Below are positions 46,583 through 57,451 of a DNA stretch of 60,000 bases, one piece after another (positions within the stretch are counted from its first letter, which is position 1; every line of letters begins with the position of its first letter). The position numbers and the translations under genes were made by a program. The notes beneath the pieces were generated by a model. It worked only from the letters and a program-made list of their open reading frames with translations, ran no database searches and had not been told where the DNA came from. The stretch is from Gnetum montanum (taxonomy: Eukaryota; Streptophyta; Gnetopsida; Gnetales; Gnetaceae): the NCBI GenBank assembly GCA_015680685.1, contig MNCI01022757.1, positions 324,300-384,299 on the forward strand, written 5' to 3'.

Positions 46583-46622
46583 CTTAACAGAGCCCAATGT
46601 TGCCAGATGATCCCCAGTCAAC
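46583..46622 (-). CDS. Candidate penultimate exon of an unrecognised gene
   Basis: A 40-nt segment after TTGTTGCAG, reading LTGDHLATLGSVK, ends in AAG|GTTTTG. One base completes the previous codon and the exon ends in phase 0, compatible with 46,433. Upstream exons must lie beyond the LINE, at more than 51,700; I could not identify them. The donor is weak. Confidence 0.3.
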
Positions 46623-46700
46623 CTGCAACAAGACAAAAGCTTATCGCACCTCGGGATGACAGGTGAAGAAGGAGATCAATACACCTAATTTAAAGAGAAT

Positions 46701-49700
46701 TTAGTTGAAAAAGGTAATATTATTGAGAAAGCCTAGTTCACGACAGTGAAGTTGAACATTACTAGCAATAGAGCATTTCATACCGTAGTCAAATTCATTG
46801 TAGTTTGTGTTTTGATACCAAGCATCTAGACGACATTTCCAAATAAAGAAGATAATCTCAAATAGGAGGATTTTCTAGGCTTTTTGAAGGTGACGCTTAA
46901 CACAATCATCTTGAAGGATACATTGAGGAAAACGAATAGAATGATTAGGAAGGAAGACTTGGAGAGATTGACACTTCCAAATGTATTGAGAGAATGAACA
47001 ATCCCAAAAGACGTGTTGAAAAGAATCATCCGCTTTACAAATGGGGCATTTAGGATGATCAATTCCTAACAAATGAAGCCTATGTCCGATGGGAAGACCT
47101 TGATGAACCAAGGACCAAAACAAGAAACGATGCTTAGGTTGGGCCTTGGAAGTCCAAATCCGACGAAAAATAGTTTTCCACTGGTGATCCTCAAGATGTA
47201 AACTCCAACGTCTATTTAGAGTGGAAAATTGAAAAGCTTGCGCATGAAACCAAGATTTGGCTTTAGAGATGCGTAAAGAGCAAAGAGGGGAACCGTCAGG
47301 CCAAAACCAATCTTCATACCAAGGAATATTATTATGCAACTTATGCACAACAAAGTTAGAAAGAACATGCTCTATGTGTTGGTAAATGATAATATCTTGT
47401 CTTTGAAACCCCCATTTAACTTTTGCCTGTGTCCAAGAGAGGGTAGGAGAATCATTTCTAACAGTATATAGTTGGTCAATATGGTGGAGATTGTGGTCGG
47501 CAAAACGATTGGCTCTATGAGAGAATTCATCATAGAGACAACCTCCATTCTTTTTGAAAATAGGAGACCACCAGATCGAGTCTGTCGATAGAGAATGCAA
47601 GCTTATACGGGAAGGATTCCATTGCAACAAGCCTCTAAGTTGGCTCCAACACCGCCAAATTTGTTTAAACCAGAAAGAACCTTTGATCTTCTGAGAGCCT
47701 TCACTAAAAATCCAGTTTCTCCAATGAGTATTTTGCCATCTGTGATGAATACCAAGACAAGAGATGTGATGCCTAAAAAGGATCTTCCAAGCTTCATCTC
47801 CTTCAATACACCGAGTCACCCATTTGGAGGCCAAGAGAATACTCTGGTGCTCAATAGAGGCAAGGCCTAAGCCCCCGTGTTCTTTACTTAAAGTGCAAGT
47901 ATCCCAAGCTACTCGATGAAAAGCTTTGTGATCATCCTTATCCCCCCCAAAGGAAATTTCTAAGTATGTTGTTGATGCATTGAAAAGAGGATTTTGAAGG
48001 AGCCATAAAGGAAGAGTAATAGACATGCGTGGAGCTCAAAATATGATTAACGACAATAAATCTACCTGCAAGAGATAAGGGTTTAGAAGCCCATTTCAAA
48101 GCTTTATGTTTCACCTTTTCCACCACATTGTTCCATATGGTAGTGGGAGTAGCAAATAGAGTAATAGGGATGCCTAGGAGGGTGAAGTTATCAATAGGAG
48201 AGAGCCACTTGATATCAAAATGATAAGTCCAAGGAGGCCTAGGAGAGAAGCTAGATCGGATGGCTTATGTTTTGTCTCAATTGATCTTAGCTCCTGAGGC
48301 TCTATAGTAAATATCTATGCAATGCAAGGCAGTGTTAAAATTATTATGGTCCTCAATCAAAGTGATAAAAGTATCATCTGCAAATTGGCTGTAAACAAGA
48401 TCCTTAGCTTGTTGTGGGAGAGAGATACCTCTTAGCCGCATAGAATTGTTATGAGATCTAAGAACAGCTCCAAGAGCATCAGCAGCCAGGATGAAAAGAT
48501 AAGGGGCTAAAGGGCACCCCTGTCGAACTGATTTTTGAAGCTCAATGACCTTAAAGAAGGATCTGTTAATGCAAAAGACTGAAGAGGCCTCTGACAAAAC
48601 AAGATCGATATGTCTTTCAAAAACATTACCTAAGTTATGGTGTTTGACTATACTTTTTAAAAAGGACCAATCAAGCATGTCGTAGGCTTTAGCAAAATCC
48701 AACTTAAGAAGAATGGCATTTTGATTAGTGGAAGAAGCCCAATGCAAGCCCTCAATAGCAGTAACAACATTATCTAAAATATACCTTCCTTGAACAAAAC
48801 TGGTTTGCTCCTTGCTTATAAGATGACGAAGAAAAGGTTTAAGTTTATTAGCGATAGCTTTGGCTACAATTTTATAGATAACATTCAAGAGAGTGATAGG
48901 CTGCCAATTACTTATGCTCATGCGATCTCCTGACTTAGGGAGAAGCTTAATAATACTAACATTAATCTGCTTACCAAAGGATCCTACCCTAAGAGCTTCC
49001 TTATACACACTATAGACAATGTCTTGAAGAGTAGGCAGAATTTCTTAAAAAATTCTGTAGGAAGGCCATTCATACCAGGGGCTTTACCATCGCGGAGTTG
49101 TTGAAGAGCATTACCAAGATCCTGTTTGGAAAGAAAAGAAGCATCACCAAAGATGGAGTGATTAAAAGGAGTAATAGCTCCTAAGCAAGTATTTACTACT
49201 ATGGGGTCAATCGCCTCTTTTCGAAAAGTTCGAGAGTAGAACTCAAAGAAGGCCTGTAAAATGTCATCCTTGGAGGTGAAGATATTGTCTTCGACATGAA
49301 TAGCTGGAATTTTATGGGACAGGTTCCCCCCTTTGAGTAGACGAAAAAATCCAGTAGTAGCCTGGTCACCCATGCGAAGCCAAGAGAGACGAGCACAAAG
49401 ATGAGCACCTCTAGCTTCATAGTGATCCATGATACGTAGGTTCTCTTTGGCACGTTTCAAACGACTAAAGTGAGCCTCAGTAGCCTCCTCGTTATTAATA
49501 GTATTTTGAAGAAGGGAGATTTCCTTATGAAGGTTGGACTTGTGAGAACTTAGTCGTGAAGCCACCAGTTTACTCGCATGTTTGGAGAACCGTTGGAGGC
49601 GGATACAAGCATTATTCCACCAATCAATCCCACCATCTTCACCAAGGGATTTAGGATGCACATTTCAAATTTGCATCAATAGAGAGCAAAGGGAGGAACT

Positions 49701-50498
49701 ATGAAGAAAGGCAGTGTTAAAGATATAAAGATCGTTAGAAGAGTAGGAGTTCCCAGAGTGGGAAAGAGACCAATGAATAGGATAATGATCAGACAAAACC
49801 TGGGTATAATCTGCTTGGATAGGGGCACCGTTGGTAGAAGTAAAATGAATAAGGGGATTAGTAGATAGATAAACCCGATCCAACCGAGAAGAGATGTAGG
49901 AAGCACCATGTCTAGCATTACTCCAAGTGAACCAATTAGAGGTACTAGACGAGGAATAGTTTTCATTAGCTTCGTGCAACTTTAATTGACGTTTCAACGA
50001 GAGCCACTCAGAAAGCTCCCTGTTATCTAAACCACCCCTTTGCCCTCCAACTTTATCCTTTGGATGCTCAGTCATGTTAAAGTCCCCTGCAATAATCCAG
50101 TTAGCTTTGGGTAAGTTGTGCCTGAGCCAATTCCACAAGAGCTTCCGATCAGTTGAGTGACAAGGAGCATAAATGGAGACAATCCCTAAGATCTCATTAG
50201 CGTACCGTAATCGAACCCAACTACAATACCCTAAAGTGTCACAACCGTGATCAAGAACAGACTCCTGCCACTTATTATGGAGAAAAATTATAGCCCCCCC
50301 TTTACCAGGTTCATGGTGAGTAAGAACATAAGAACTATTGGGAAAAATGCTCTGGCAACAAATTTGAAGATTGAATCCTTGGATTTTAACTTCTTGAAGA
50401 CAAACAACATCAAAGGAATGTCTTCGAATATAATCTCGAACTATATATCATCGACGAGGGTCTGAAAGGCCCCTAACATTCCATGAACAACACTTCAT
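46701..50498 (-). pseudogene. LINE ORF2: endonuclease, reverse transcriptase, zinc region (broken)
   Basis: ORF2 starts with ATG at 50,498, sharing one base with the ORF1 stop (TAATG). Domains: APE-type endonuclease (CSWNVRGLSDPR, CLQEVKIQGF, WIIAGDFNM, SRLDRVYL, LSDHYPIHW; to about 49,750); RT (about 49,060-48,280: ISNWQPITLLNVIYKIVAKA, RQGCPLAPYLFILA, QFADD); and the zinc-binding C-terminus (FLFWSLVHQGLP, CPICKADDSFQHVFWDC). In-frame TGA codons lie at about 50,448, 49,673 and 48,276 and a TAG at 46,877. Frameshifts lie near 49,000 and 47,940. The remaining frame reaches TAA at 46,701. No poly(A) tail or target duplication was found. Confidence 0.85.
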
Positions 50499-51688
50499 TA
50501 GGTTTGTGTAGAAGAAGAAGGATCCTCCTCAACCACCAAGGCCTTAAAAGAATTCCTAGATTCAAAGTTGTTAACTAGAGGACATCGAGCACTTATTCTT
50601 TTGTTAATGGACTGGCTAGCATTAGTCGATGATCGATGCCCTTTAGGAAAGACATTGAAGATAGGGTTATCACGTGTGACTGAGGCATAAGATTTCTGGG
50701 TAACATGCTCCCAACCACTAGTAGCATCTTTTGAGGCCCTTTCCTGATTAAGAGGAGTCTTAGTAACATTAGTATCATCGGTTCTCATATCATCCACGTC
50801 GGACACCTTAGAATCCGAAGAAGGAGGTTTAGTTGATTGATCCTTGACATTATCCTTGCCTATGTCCTGAGATATGTTTTGAGATTTAAGTTCTTCACTT
50901 ACTTGTTCTGCTAAAATTCGCTCAGCTTCAAGCTTGGCCGGTAACTTCGGGCATTGGGCTTTACAGTGGTTCGGATCGAGGTAGTAATAACAACTATTGG
51001 GAAGTGTAAGATATGAGATTTTCTGAACAAAGGTCTTTCCTTTTACATTAACTTCTAGTGAATCAGGACATGGCTTTTGCATATCGATTTTGACGCACAC
51101 TCGTCGAGTAGGTCGTGGATGGAAGCCTGAAAAACTCTCCATTCCGATGACTTCCCCAACTTGTGCAGCAAGGATATCAACATGGGGAGAAAAATGAGGA
51201 GGGAGTCCTGGAAATTCGATCCAAACCGGCAAAATACTTTTGCTAGCTTTTGCAGGATCGAAATCCTCCTTCCAGGGTTGAAGGACTAAAAAAGAGCCAT
51301 AAACATCCCAAATAGACTGTTGTTTCACGAACTCTGCCATAGCCTTAGTTTCAAAAGCAAACAGAAAAAAGCCTTTTGTGAGATTGGAAGCTAAGGTTAT
51401 TCTAATATTACGGGGTTCCCAAAATTTTTTAACCCAATCTTGGAACACCGAGGCAGGAGGAATCCTACCAGTGAAGAAGCCAATTGTGTATAGGTGAGTA
51501 AATGTTTGTACGGTTTGGTCAAAGATGTCTTCCGGAAAATCAAAACGTAAAACAAAATCATTTGCATCCATATTGGTTGAGTTGTCAATAGGCTGTGAGT
51601 CAATGTTAATATTGGAGGATTCCATTATTTTACGTTTTTTTCCTCCAACATCAACATCAGAGCAACAAGACAAAGCGGATTGGGTCAT
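50498..51688 (-). CDS. LINE ORF1 (Gag-like RNA-binding protein), intact
   Basis: An uninterrupted frame of 396 codons. Residues about 45-190 match the DUF4283 region of plant L1 ORF1 (DFPEDIF, FFLFAFETKAMAEFV, LQPWKEDFDP, WIEFPGLPPHF). At about 236-250 there is a zinc-knuckle-like CYYYLDPNHCKAQC, with CX2CX4HX4C spacing but Tyr in place of the second Cys. The C-terminal third is Ser/Thr/Asp-rich. It would bind LINE RNA. It is far better preserved than ORF2, possibly by chance. Confidence 0.85.
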   Translation of the reverse strand: MTQSALSCCSDVDVGGKKRKIMESSNINIDSQPIDNSTNMDANDFVLRFDFPEDIFDQTVQTFTHLYTIGFFTGRIPPASVFQDWVKKFWEPRNIRITLASNLTKGFFLFAFETKAMAEFVKQQSIWDVYGSFLVLQPWKEDFDPAKASKSILPVWIEFPGLPPHFSPHVDILAAQVGEVIGMESFSGFHPRPTRRVCVKIDMQKPCPDSLEVNVKGKTFVQKISYLTLPNSCYYYLDPNHCKAQCPKLPAKLEAERILAEQVSEELKSQNISQDIGKDNVKDQSTKPPSSDSKVSDVDDMRTDDTNVTKTPLNQERASKDATSGWEHVTQKSYASVTRDNPIFNVFPKGHRSSTNASQSINKRISARCPLVNNFESRNSFKALVVEEDPSSSTQT

Positions 51689-52300
51689 GCAGACCCGTTG
51701 AGCCTAAACCTAGCCAATTCAGAAAAGCAAAAAGAAAATATGAAAAAACCAAACAGAACACAATGGAACAAACTCACTAGGTTTATTAACGGATGATAAT
51801 TTTAGGCAACGCACGCGTGATGATCGCAACCAACTTTGAATTCCTTCAACGTACCCTGCCGGAACAATGCAAATCATTTTCCTGCAATGCAATGCGAAAA
51901 TCTGAGATGCTTCTTAGCACTCCCTTTGCTCACATTCGCTGAAACCCTTCATAGGCGTGGATCAAGAAAATGCAAACGTTCTCTGGAACACAAAAATCTC
52001 GGAGAAGAAAAAGCAGCATGTGCCTCGTTTCAACGGGATCTTGAACAACCAGAGCGATCCGCTTAGATGAATTTTCAACCTTTAGTTATCGGGATCCGCC
52101 CCAGCAGCAGTAGAGTCTCACGCACTTGTTTCACAATTATGAGCGTCTAAGGATCCTACACAGGGTATTGCTGGCCCTGCACGAGAAAGGTGTGACCCGA
52201 GAGTGCTCGCCTTGAACGCATTTTACCGTGTTTGATCAGGAGAGAAAAATACAAATTGTACCTTCCGATGGTTTGGTTTAAATACACTCATAAAACTTCA
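51689..52300 (-). promoter_or_regulatory. LINE 5' flank and possible promoter region
   Basis: No convincing gene is seen here. On the minus strand a TATTTAAA lies near 52,272, followed 60 bp on by ATG CGT TCA AGG..., a 21-codon frame. It could be the start of the unrecognised gene whose last exons lie at 46,359-46,622, or chance. Confidence 0.25.
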
Positions 52301-52389
52301 CATCAAGCTTTCCATGCTATAAATAATTATCTTGAAAAAGGTAAATTTTAAATAATATTTTTAAATAAGAAGCAAGCCTTGGGTTTGTA

Positions 52390-52530
52390 GCACAAGAAGG
52401 TAAAGGTGGGGTGCACCCAAGATATATAGTCCAATTAGAACTTTATGTAACTTACATATACCCACTAGAATCAAGCCCATGACTTAGAACTTCCAAATCA
52501 AGTATCTTACCACTAGGCTAACACCTAATC
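52390..52530 (-). repeat. tRNA-derived SINE, copy with both promoter boxes
   Basis: On the minus strand TTAGCCTAGTGGTAAG (a good RNA polymerase III box A) near 52,518 is followed 30-35 bp later by GGGCTTGATTCTAG (box B-like). The body AAGTTCTAATTGGAC and tail CACCTTTACCTTCTTGTG follow. This internal promoter layout marks a tRNA-derived SINE. Confidence 0.7.
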
Positions 52531-52539
52531 ATTTAAGAA

Positions 52540-52690
52540 GGTAAATGTGATTCACTATAAGAGTACACTAAGGTTACTAGAGGGTAGATGTGACCCACTA
52601 TACTTAAGTAGAACAATATAACTTAGCACTACCCACCAAAATCAAACCTATAATTGGAGTTTTCAAATCAATAGTGTTATAAATGTAACA
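52540..52690 (-). repeat. SINE, second copy in tandem
   Basis: The minus strand has TTGATTTGAAAACTCC, AGGTTTGATTTTGGTGGG (box B-like), CTACTTAAGTATAGTGGGTCACATCTACCCTCTAGT and ACCTTC tail. It is head to tail with the copy at 52,390-52,530. Confidence 0.6.
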
Positions 52691-52714
52691 TACTGTAAGA
52701 GTATACTAAAGCTG

Positions 52715-53692
52715 TGATGAGAGCAGTTACTCTAATTATTAGAGCAATTACTCTAGCAGTTACTCTAGCGATTACGCTAGCAGGTATTCTAATTATTAGA
52801 GTGGTTACTCTAGCAGTTACTTTAGCAGTTATTCTAATTATTAGAGTGGTTACTCTAGCGATTACTTTAGCAGTTATTCTAATTATTAGAGCAATTATTT
52901 TAATTATTAGAGTAGTTGCTCCCAAGTCTATAAATACAATGCCTAGGCACACAATTGGGAGGGAAGTCTTTTAGCGGTCAAGTAGCAAAACTCTTGTAGT
53001 CTGTTTGAAAGTTAGAGTATTTTCCAAGTGCCCATAGTAAGAGTTCTAAGTGTGGACAAATCTTTATTCGAGCATTGTGTACTTACTGAGCACACCTTGT
53101 GTATGGCAATAAAGATAACCTTTTTGATTCATCCTTGCAACATTTGAGATTTGTTTTCTTACGCATTTCTTTTATTTTCTTATGCATTTATTTTATTTAA
53201 TTTTATGCACTTTACATTTCTATTATTAGCACAACAATTCATTTTGATCAATTAAGTAAATCGTTAAATTACACAAGCACGACCACTTCGAGCATGGGTG
53301 TAATGCTTGGTAACCTAGTAACAATTAGCGTTTGGTAATCTTAGCAATGTTGCACTAGTTCAGGATGTGTACGGCAAGTGGGAACAGATGTTGGTGTTAG
53401 GATTAGTTAGAACTTAGTTAATGAGTAATTAAGTTAAATTAGTCACTTAGTTACCTCTCTCCTTCCCTACTAGCATAGGACATAAAAATATAAAAGCTAT
53501 AAAAATCATATGCCTCAAGCTTACTTAACCATACAATCGTGACATATAGGTAAGCTTGGGAAGACAACGATCAACCAACCCATCCTTGTTCCACAAGGGC
53601 ACATAAGCACTTAGTCCTTGGAATTCAACTAGATCGTGCGTGAAACACTTGTATTAATATGGTTGAGTGTAGCGATACCTCGCCGCTCATCA
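52715..53692 (+). mobile_element. Solo LTR (978 bp) with AGCTG target duplication
   Basis: It starts TGATGAGAGC and ends CGCTCATCA. AGCTG precedes it at 52,710-52,714 and follows it at 53,693-53,697. TATAAATA is at 52,929-52,936. From the TATA box on it is collinear with the LTR at 57,452-58,305. The 210 bp upstream of the TATA box is a palindrome-rich repeat not shared with that LTR. Confidence 0.8.
52725..52920. repeat. Palindrome-rich tandem repeat in solo LTR U3
   Basis: CTAATTATTAGAG or TTAATTATTAGAG recurs five times at 15-56 bp spacing, separated by (G/C)(A/C)(A/G)TTACT(C/T)TAGC units. Each core is a perfect palindrome. Confidence 0.7.
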
Positions 53693-53760
53693 AGCTGCTA
53701 AAGAGTAGATTTGGCGCACTATACTTAAGTAGGACTTTATACGTATCAAACCCCAAAATA

Positions 53761-54430
53761 TATATATACATTAAAAATAAAAATTCAAAGTACAAAAACA
53801 AAGGAGTACTACAAAGAGGAAAAACTCCAAATCAATAAAAAAGAAAGGCCTAATGGTTTTGGGGATGCCTTATCAAGTCTTCATCCTTACAACCAATCCT
53901 AAAAAACCTCCCCTCTAGGGTAGGAAGTCAAAGATTCTATGAAAAGACTAACATTGGGTGGAGGGGAAGGAGGTCCTCACCTTATCAATAAAATCAACAT
54001 TATTAAAAGATATTATCTCTGTATCTTAAACAATAAGTACAAACAAATTATTAGGAATTAAAATATTTTGAACATGTCCATTCTAAAGGTTTGACATTTA
54101 ATTGCCAATAAGCCGACTTCATGGACATTTTTTATTACAAAGAATCATTTGGAAATAGTCTAAATCAACAACAAGTTTCTGTGAGATACTAAGAACAAAT
54201 ATTTGTTTCCCTATAGTTCTTAAAAAATTCTTTGAAAGTGGCTTAATTGGAACCTTCCTCAAATGTATATTTTGTTGAACAACAATAAATAAAAATGGTT
54301 GGCTAATTGAAGAAACATCAACAAAAGAAATTATTGCAAGATCCACAAGATCTATAGAAAAAAGACTATGTAAGTGCATCAACACCAAGCTACCACAAAC
54401 ACTACTAAGGTTTCTTGTATAAATGTTATA
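53761..54430. other. No gene seen
   Basis: A/T-rich DNA between the split SINE and the next SINE fragment. The 89-codon minus-strand frame at 54,119-54,388 has no recognisable motif and I do not call it. Confidence 0.5.
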
Positions 54431-54530
54431 ACTTTATGACTCTTGACTTAAAAAGCTCCAAGTCATGGGTTTGATTCTGGTGGGCAATGTTAAGTTATAT
54501 TTCTTGGGGTATATCTATATTATAATTATT
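54430..54530 (+). repeat. SINE fragment
   Basis: The plus strand reads CAAGTCATGGGTTTGATTCTGG then TGGGCAATGTTAAGTTATATTTC, matching the box-B side and body of the 52,390 and 52,540 copies in the opposite orientation. It adjoins the integrase remnant. Confidence 0.55.
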
Positions 54531-54535
54531 TTAGG

Positions 54536-55482
54536 GTTCCAAACAATGGATTCAACCACTAGAACCCTTTGACATCTGGGGCATTAACTTTATGGTTCCC
54601 ATTACACCCATGTCAAATGGAAAGGTGTACATCATAGTCGCTATTAACTATTGTACGAAATGGGTAGAAGTAGTACCATCATCAACTGTACACTTTCTAC
54701 TACTGCTTGATTTGTACAAAAAAATGTTGTGAACAGGTTTGTTGTGCCACATGCATTAATTTCTAACAATGGAACTCCTTTTACAGTCACTACTTTTTGG
54801 AAGCTCATGTAACGCTTGGGGGTTGAACACAAACTCATAACACCTTACCATCCCCAAGCTACTGGTCAAGCTGAGGTTACCAATAGGGAAATCACAAGGA
54901 TACTAATAAGAACTATTAGTAAGTATAGGAAAGATTAGAGCACAAAACTCAACAATGCCCTTTGGGCCTACTGCTTAACTTGGAAACTTCCTATAGGCTA
55001 CTCTCCCTATGAGCTTGTATATGGCAAACCACCAACACTTCTTATTCAATTTGAACTCTATACACTTTCAATGGCTTATGACCTTGACCTTGACTTAAGT
55101 CTAGCTCAAAAGGAAAGACTAATGAATCTCAACCTACTAGACAAAAATCGATTAGTAGCCTTATCATCTAACGAGTTGCACATGGCTTATAACAAAAAGC
55201 GTCATGACCTAAAAATTAGAGAAAAGTCAAATTTCAATCAAGAGATAAGGTTCTCTACTAGAACCCCACACATGTACCTCAACAAACTAAGTTCCAATTG
55301 TTCTGGGAAAGACTTATATCATTTATGAAACTTTTCCTTCAGGGGCCATGATGATCTATGAATTTGAGAGTCCAAACAAGAAACAACTGGTCAACATCCA
55401 ACAAATTAAAACTTTCCATGAGCATATGCTAGCTAACACAACAAGCATCTCATCTGATGGACAAACACACTTCATATTTTAG
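54536..55482 (+). pseudogene. Athila-like Ty3/gypsy integrase remnant
   Basis: Fragments in several frames: DIWGINFMVPI, YIIVAINYCTKWVEVVPSS, HALISNNGTPFT (Asn in place of the catalytic Asp), TPYHPQATGQAEVTNREIT, ALWAY, GYSPYELVYGKPP, then a helical stretch with LAQKERLMNLNLLDKNRL and a C-terminal GAMMIYEFESPNKKQLV ending at TAG 55,482. Order and phrasing fit Athila-type integrases. gag, protease and RT are missing: the element is truncated at its 5' side, next to a SINE. Confidence 0.7.
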
Positions 55483-57451
55483 ATCTCCTCCTCTCAACGT
55501 AGTCATGGGGAAGATGGCCAACAATGCTAATTATTTAAGTGGCTCCTCAGTTTTTCAAATTTTTGTTTTACAACTTTCTGTTTTACACATTCTTTATTTT
55601 ACATCTTTTTTTTATGTTATTACTCTTTTCTAATTTTTGTTTTACACCATCATTTGTACATTTTCTATTTCTTGAATATTTTATGCTTTCTTTTATATTT
55701 TCTTTTATTTTGGTGTGATTTTCTAACATTTTGTTAATAAGTGCCAAGTACATTGGTAATGCGTTACTTGATGGTGGTATGTAATATTTTTGTTATTTAA
55801 TTATTGGTATCTATTTTTTGGCTTTGAATTTTGTTATAAATAATTAGGATATGGTTTCTTTTCATGTAACATGCAATGAGTCCACACCATCCACCCATCC
55901 ACACACTCTATGATTTTCCTTGTTTTAGAAATGTGCAGTTCCTTTTTCAATAATAAAACTTTAATAAATTTATGACTTTGGTAGTTTCTATAATTGGAAA
56001 GGATTCAAAGGTTTGAATAGGGTATGGCTTCAAGGGGATTTGGTATTCTTTGTACTTTTTTGTTTGCCTAGGTTCATGTGTGTTTTCATAGACTCCTTAT
56101 TAGTCCATGCCAACCAATAAAGGAAGTTGAATAAGTTCTTGCATAATGTGGTTCTCATCAAAAAAGAAAAAAAATGATGAGAATTCAAAGCACATCCCTT
56201 GGAAAAAATAAATGCATACACCCTTGCATGGTGTAGTTCTCATCAAGGAGAAAAAAAAAGAGAAGATGAGGATTCAAAGCACATACCTTCGACAAAATAA
56301 ATGCATGTGTCTTTGCATGGTGTGGTTCCCATTCAAAAAAAAAATAATGGGAATTCAAAGCACATCCCTTAGACCAAATAAATGGGCTACAAGCACTGGC
56401 TCTGGGACTCATACCCTCTAACTAAGGCCCTTCATCACTTCCTACTTCATCTCTAATAAGGAATGGTGGTTGTTCTATGGGAGCACTCTTGTATCTCAGG
56501 GGATGGATTGGTCTTAGAATGCTGATGCAAAGTCACTGAAAGTGGTTGGTTTTGGTCTAGACTAAGGATGGATCCTATCAAGTCATTTAACCACAAAATC
56601 CACAAGAGACTTCATGTGATCATAATTAGGAACTTCATTCCACTCTCTTTCTCATCCATCTATGCTTTCCATGTTCCACCTCATTGTTGGTTTCATGTTT
56701 TGGTTTGACGTCCTAGTTTGATGTGTTAGAATTCTTAGTTAGTTTCTTTTGGGTTTTTGTACTTAATGTTCTATAATCATTAATCATCCATGGAGCCCAT
56801 GGAATCCTTGGTTTGAAGTTATGTAAAGACATAAAAGGCCTATGCTTGCTTTGGGGAGGATCCACTTTCATATCTTTTTGTGAATTCTTATACCCTCTTC
56901 AAATATTTTCTTGTATTGAACTTTTTCAAATTTAATGGACTACTTATCTATTAAAACCTATTTTTCAGCCTTCCCACTAACACTACTCAAGGAACTAATC
57001 AACCACAACCACAACCTAGTTGAGTGTAACCACCAACAAGATAGGGCATTTAACAGTTATGTGTTATACATTGCATACTAATTCATGCTTCTATTATGAT
57101 TGCAGTGGGAAGCATGGACTGGAAGTGGGGCTATCTTCACCAAGGATGATGTAGCAAGACCACACAATGAGGACTATTTGTGATGTAAGGATCTCTTCTC
57201 TCTCTCATTCTCCCATTGCCACGAGGTGTTGGATGTTAGTGATATCTAGGGTGTTCACTTCTCTTTTCATGAACACCTCATTTTGTAAATTATAATTCCA
57301 TACTCTTGGGCACTCAAAGTCTATCTATTTTATCTTAGTCAATTTGTAATGTTAGTTAATAATCCCATACCTACCTAATATATTATATTATAAAGAACTT
57401 TTTCCTCCTCTTCTTCACTTGAGGACAAGTTTTCATTCAATCATGGAGGTA
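55483..57451 (+). mobile_element. Non-coding 3' part of the truncated element
   Basis: A/T-rich DNA between the integrase stop and the 3' LTR, with no open frame of note. It includes the tandem hairpin repeats at 56,140-56,390. CACTTGAGGACAAG at about 57,417 is a phrase typical upstream of plant gypsy 3' LTRs, followed by a purine-rich ATGGAGGTA directly before TGATGA. Confidence 0.55.
56140..56390 (+). repeat. Three tandem hairpin-containing repeats (about 80 bp)
   Basis: Units contain TGGT(T/G)C(T/C)CATCAA.., an A-run, GATGAGAATTCAAAGCACATCCCTT and AAATAAATG(C/G). The TCTCATC and GATGAGA parts of a unit can pair across the A-run. Confidence 0.65.

Larger units (their letters stand above)
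52700..53760 (-). repeat. SINE split by a solo LTR
   Basis: Joining 52,700-52,714 to 53,698-53,760 restores a stretch aligned with 52,560-52,620: (minus strand) GGTTTGATACG, CCTACTTAAGTATAGTGCG, AAATCTACTCTTTAGC, then AGTATACTCTTA. The inserted DNA is a complete solo LTR flanked by AGCTG duplications. Confidence 0.7.

Noticed and set aside
50498-51688. A host zinc-knuckle protein gene
   Set aside because: It abuts ORF2 of an L1 element by a one-base overlap and has the DUF4283 layout of LINE ORF1.
54119-54388. An 89-codon minus-strand frame
   Set aside because: No motif, A/T-rich composition and no relation to flanking elements.
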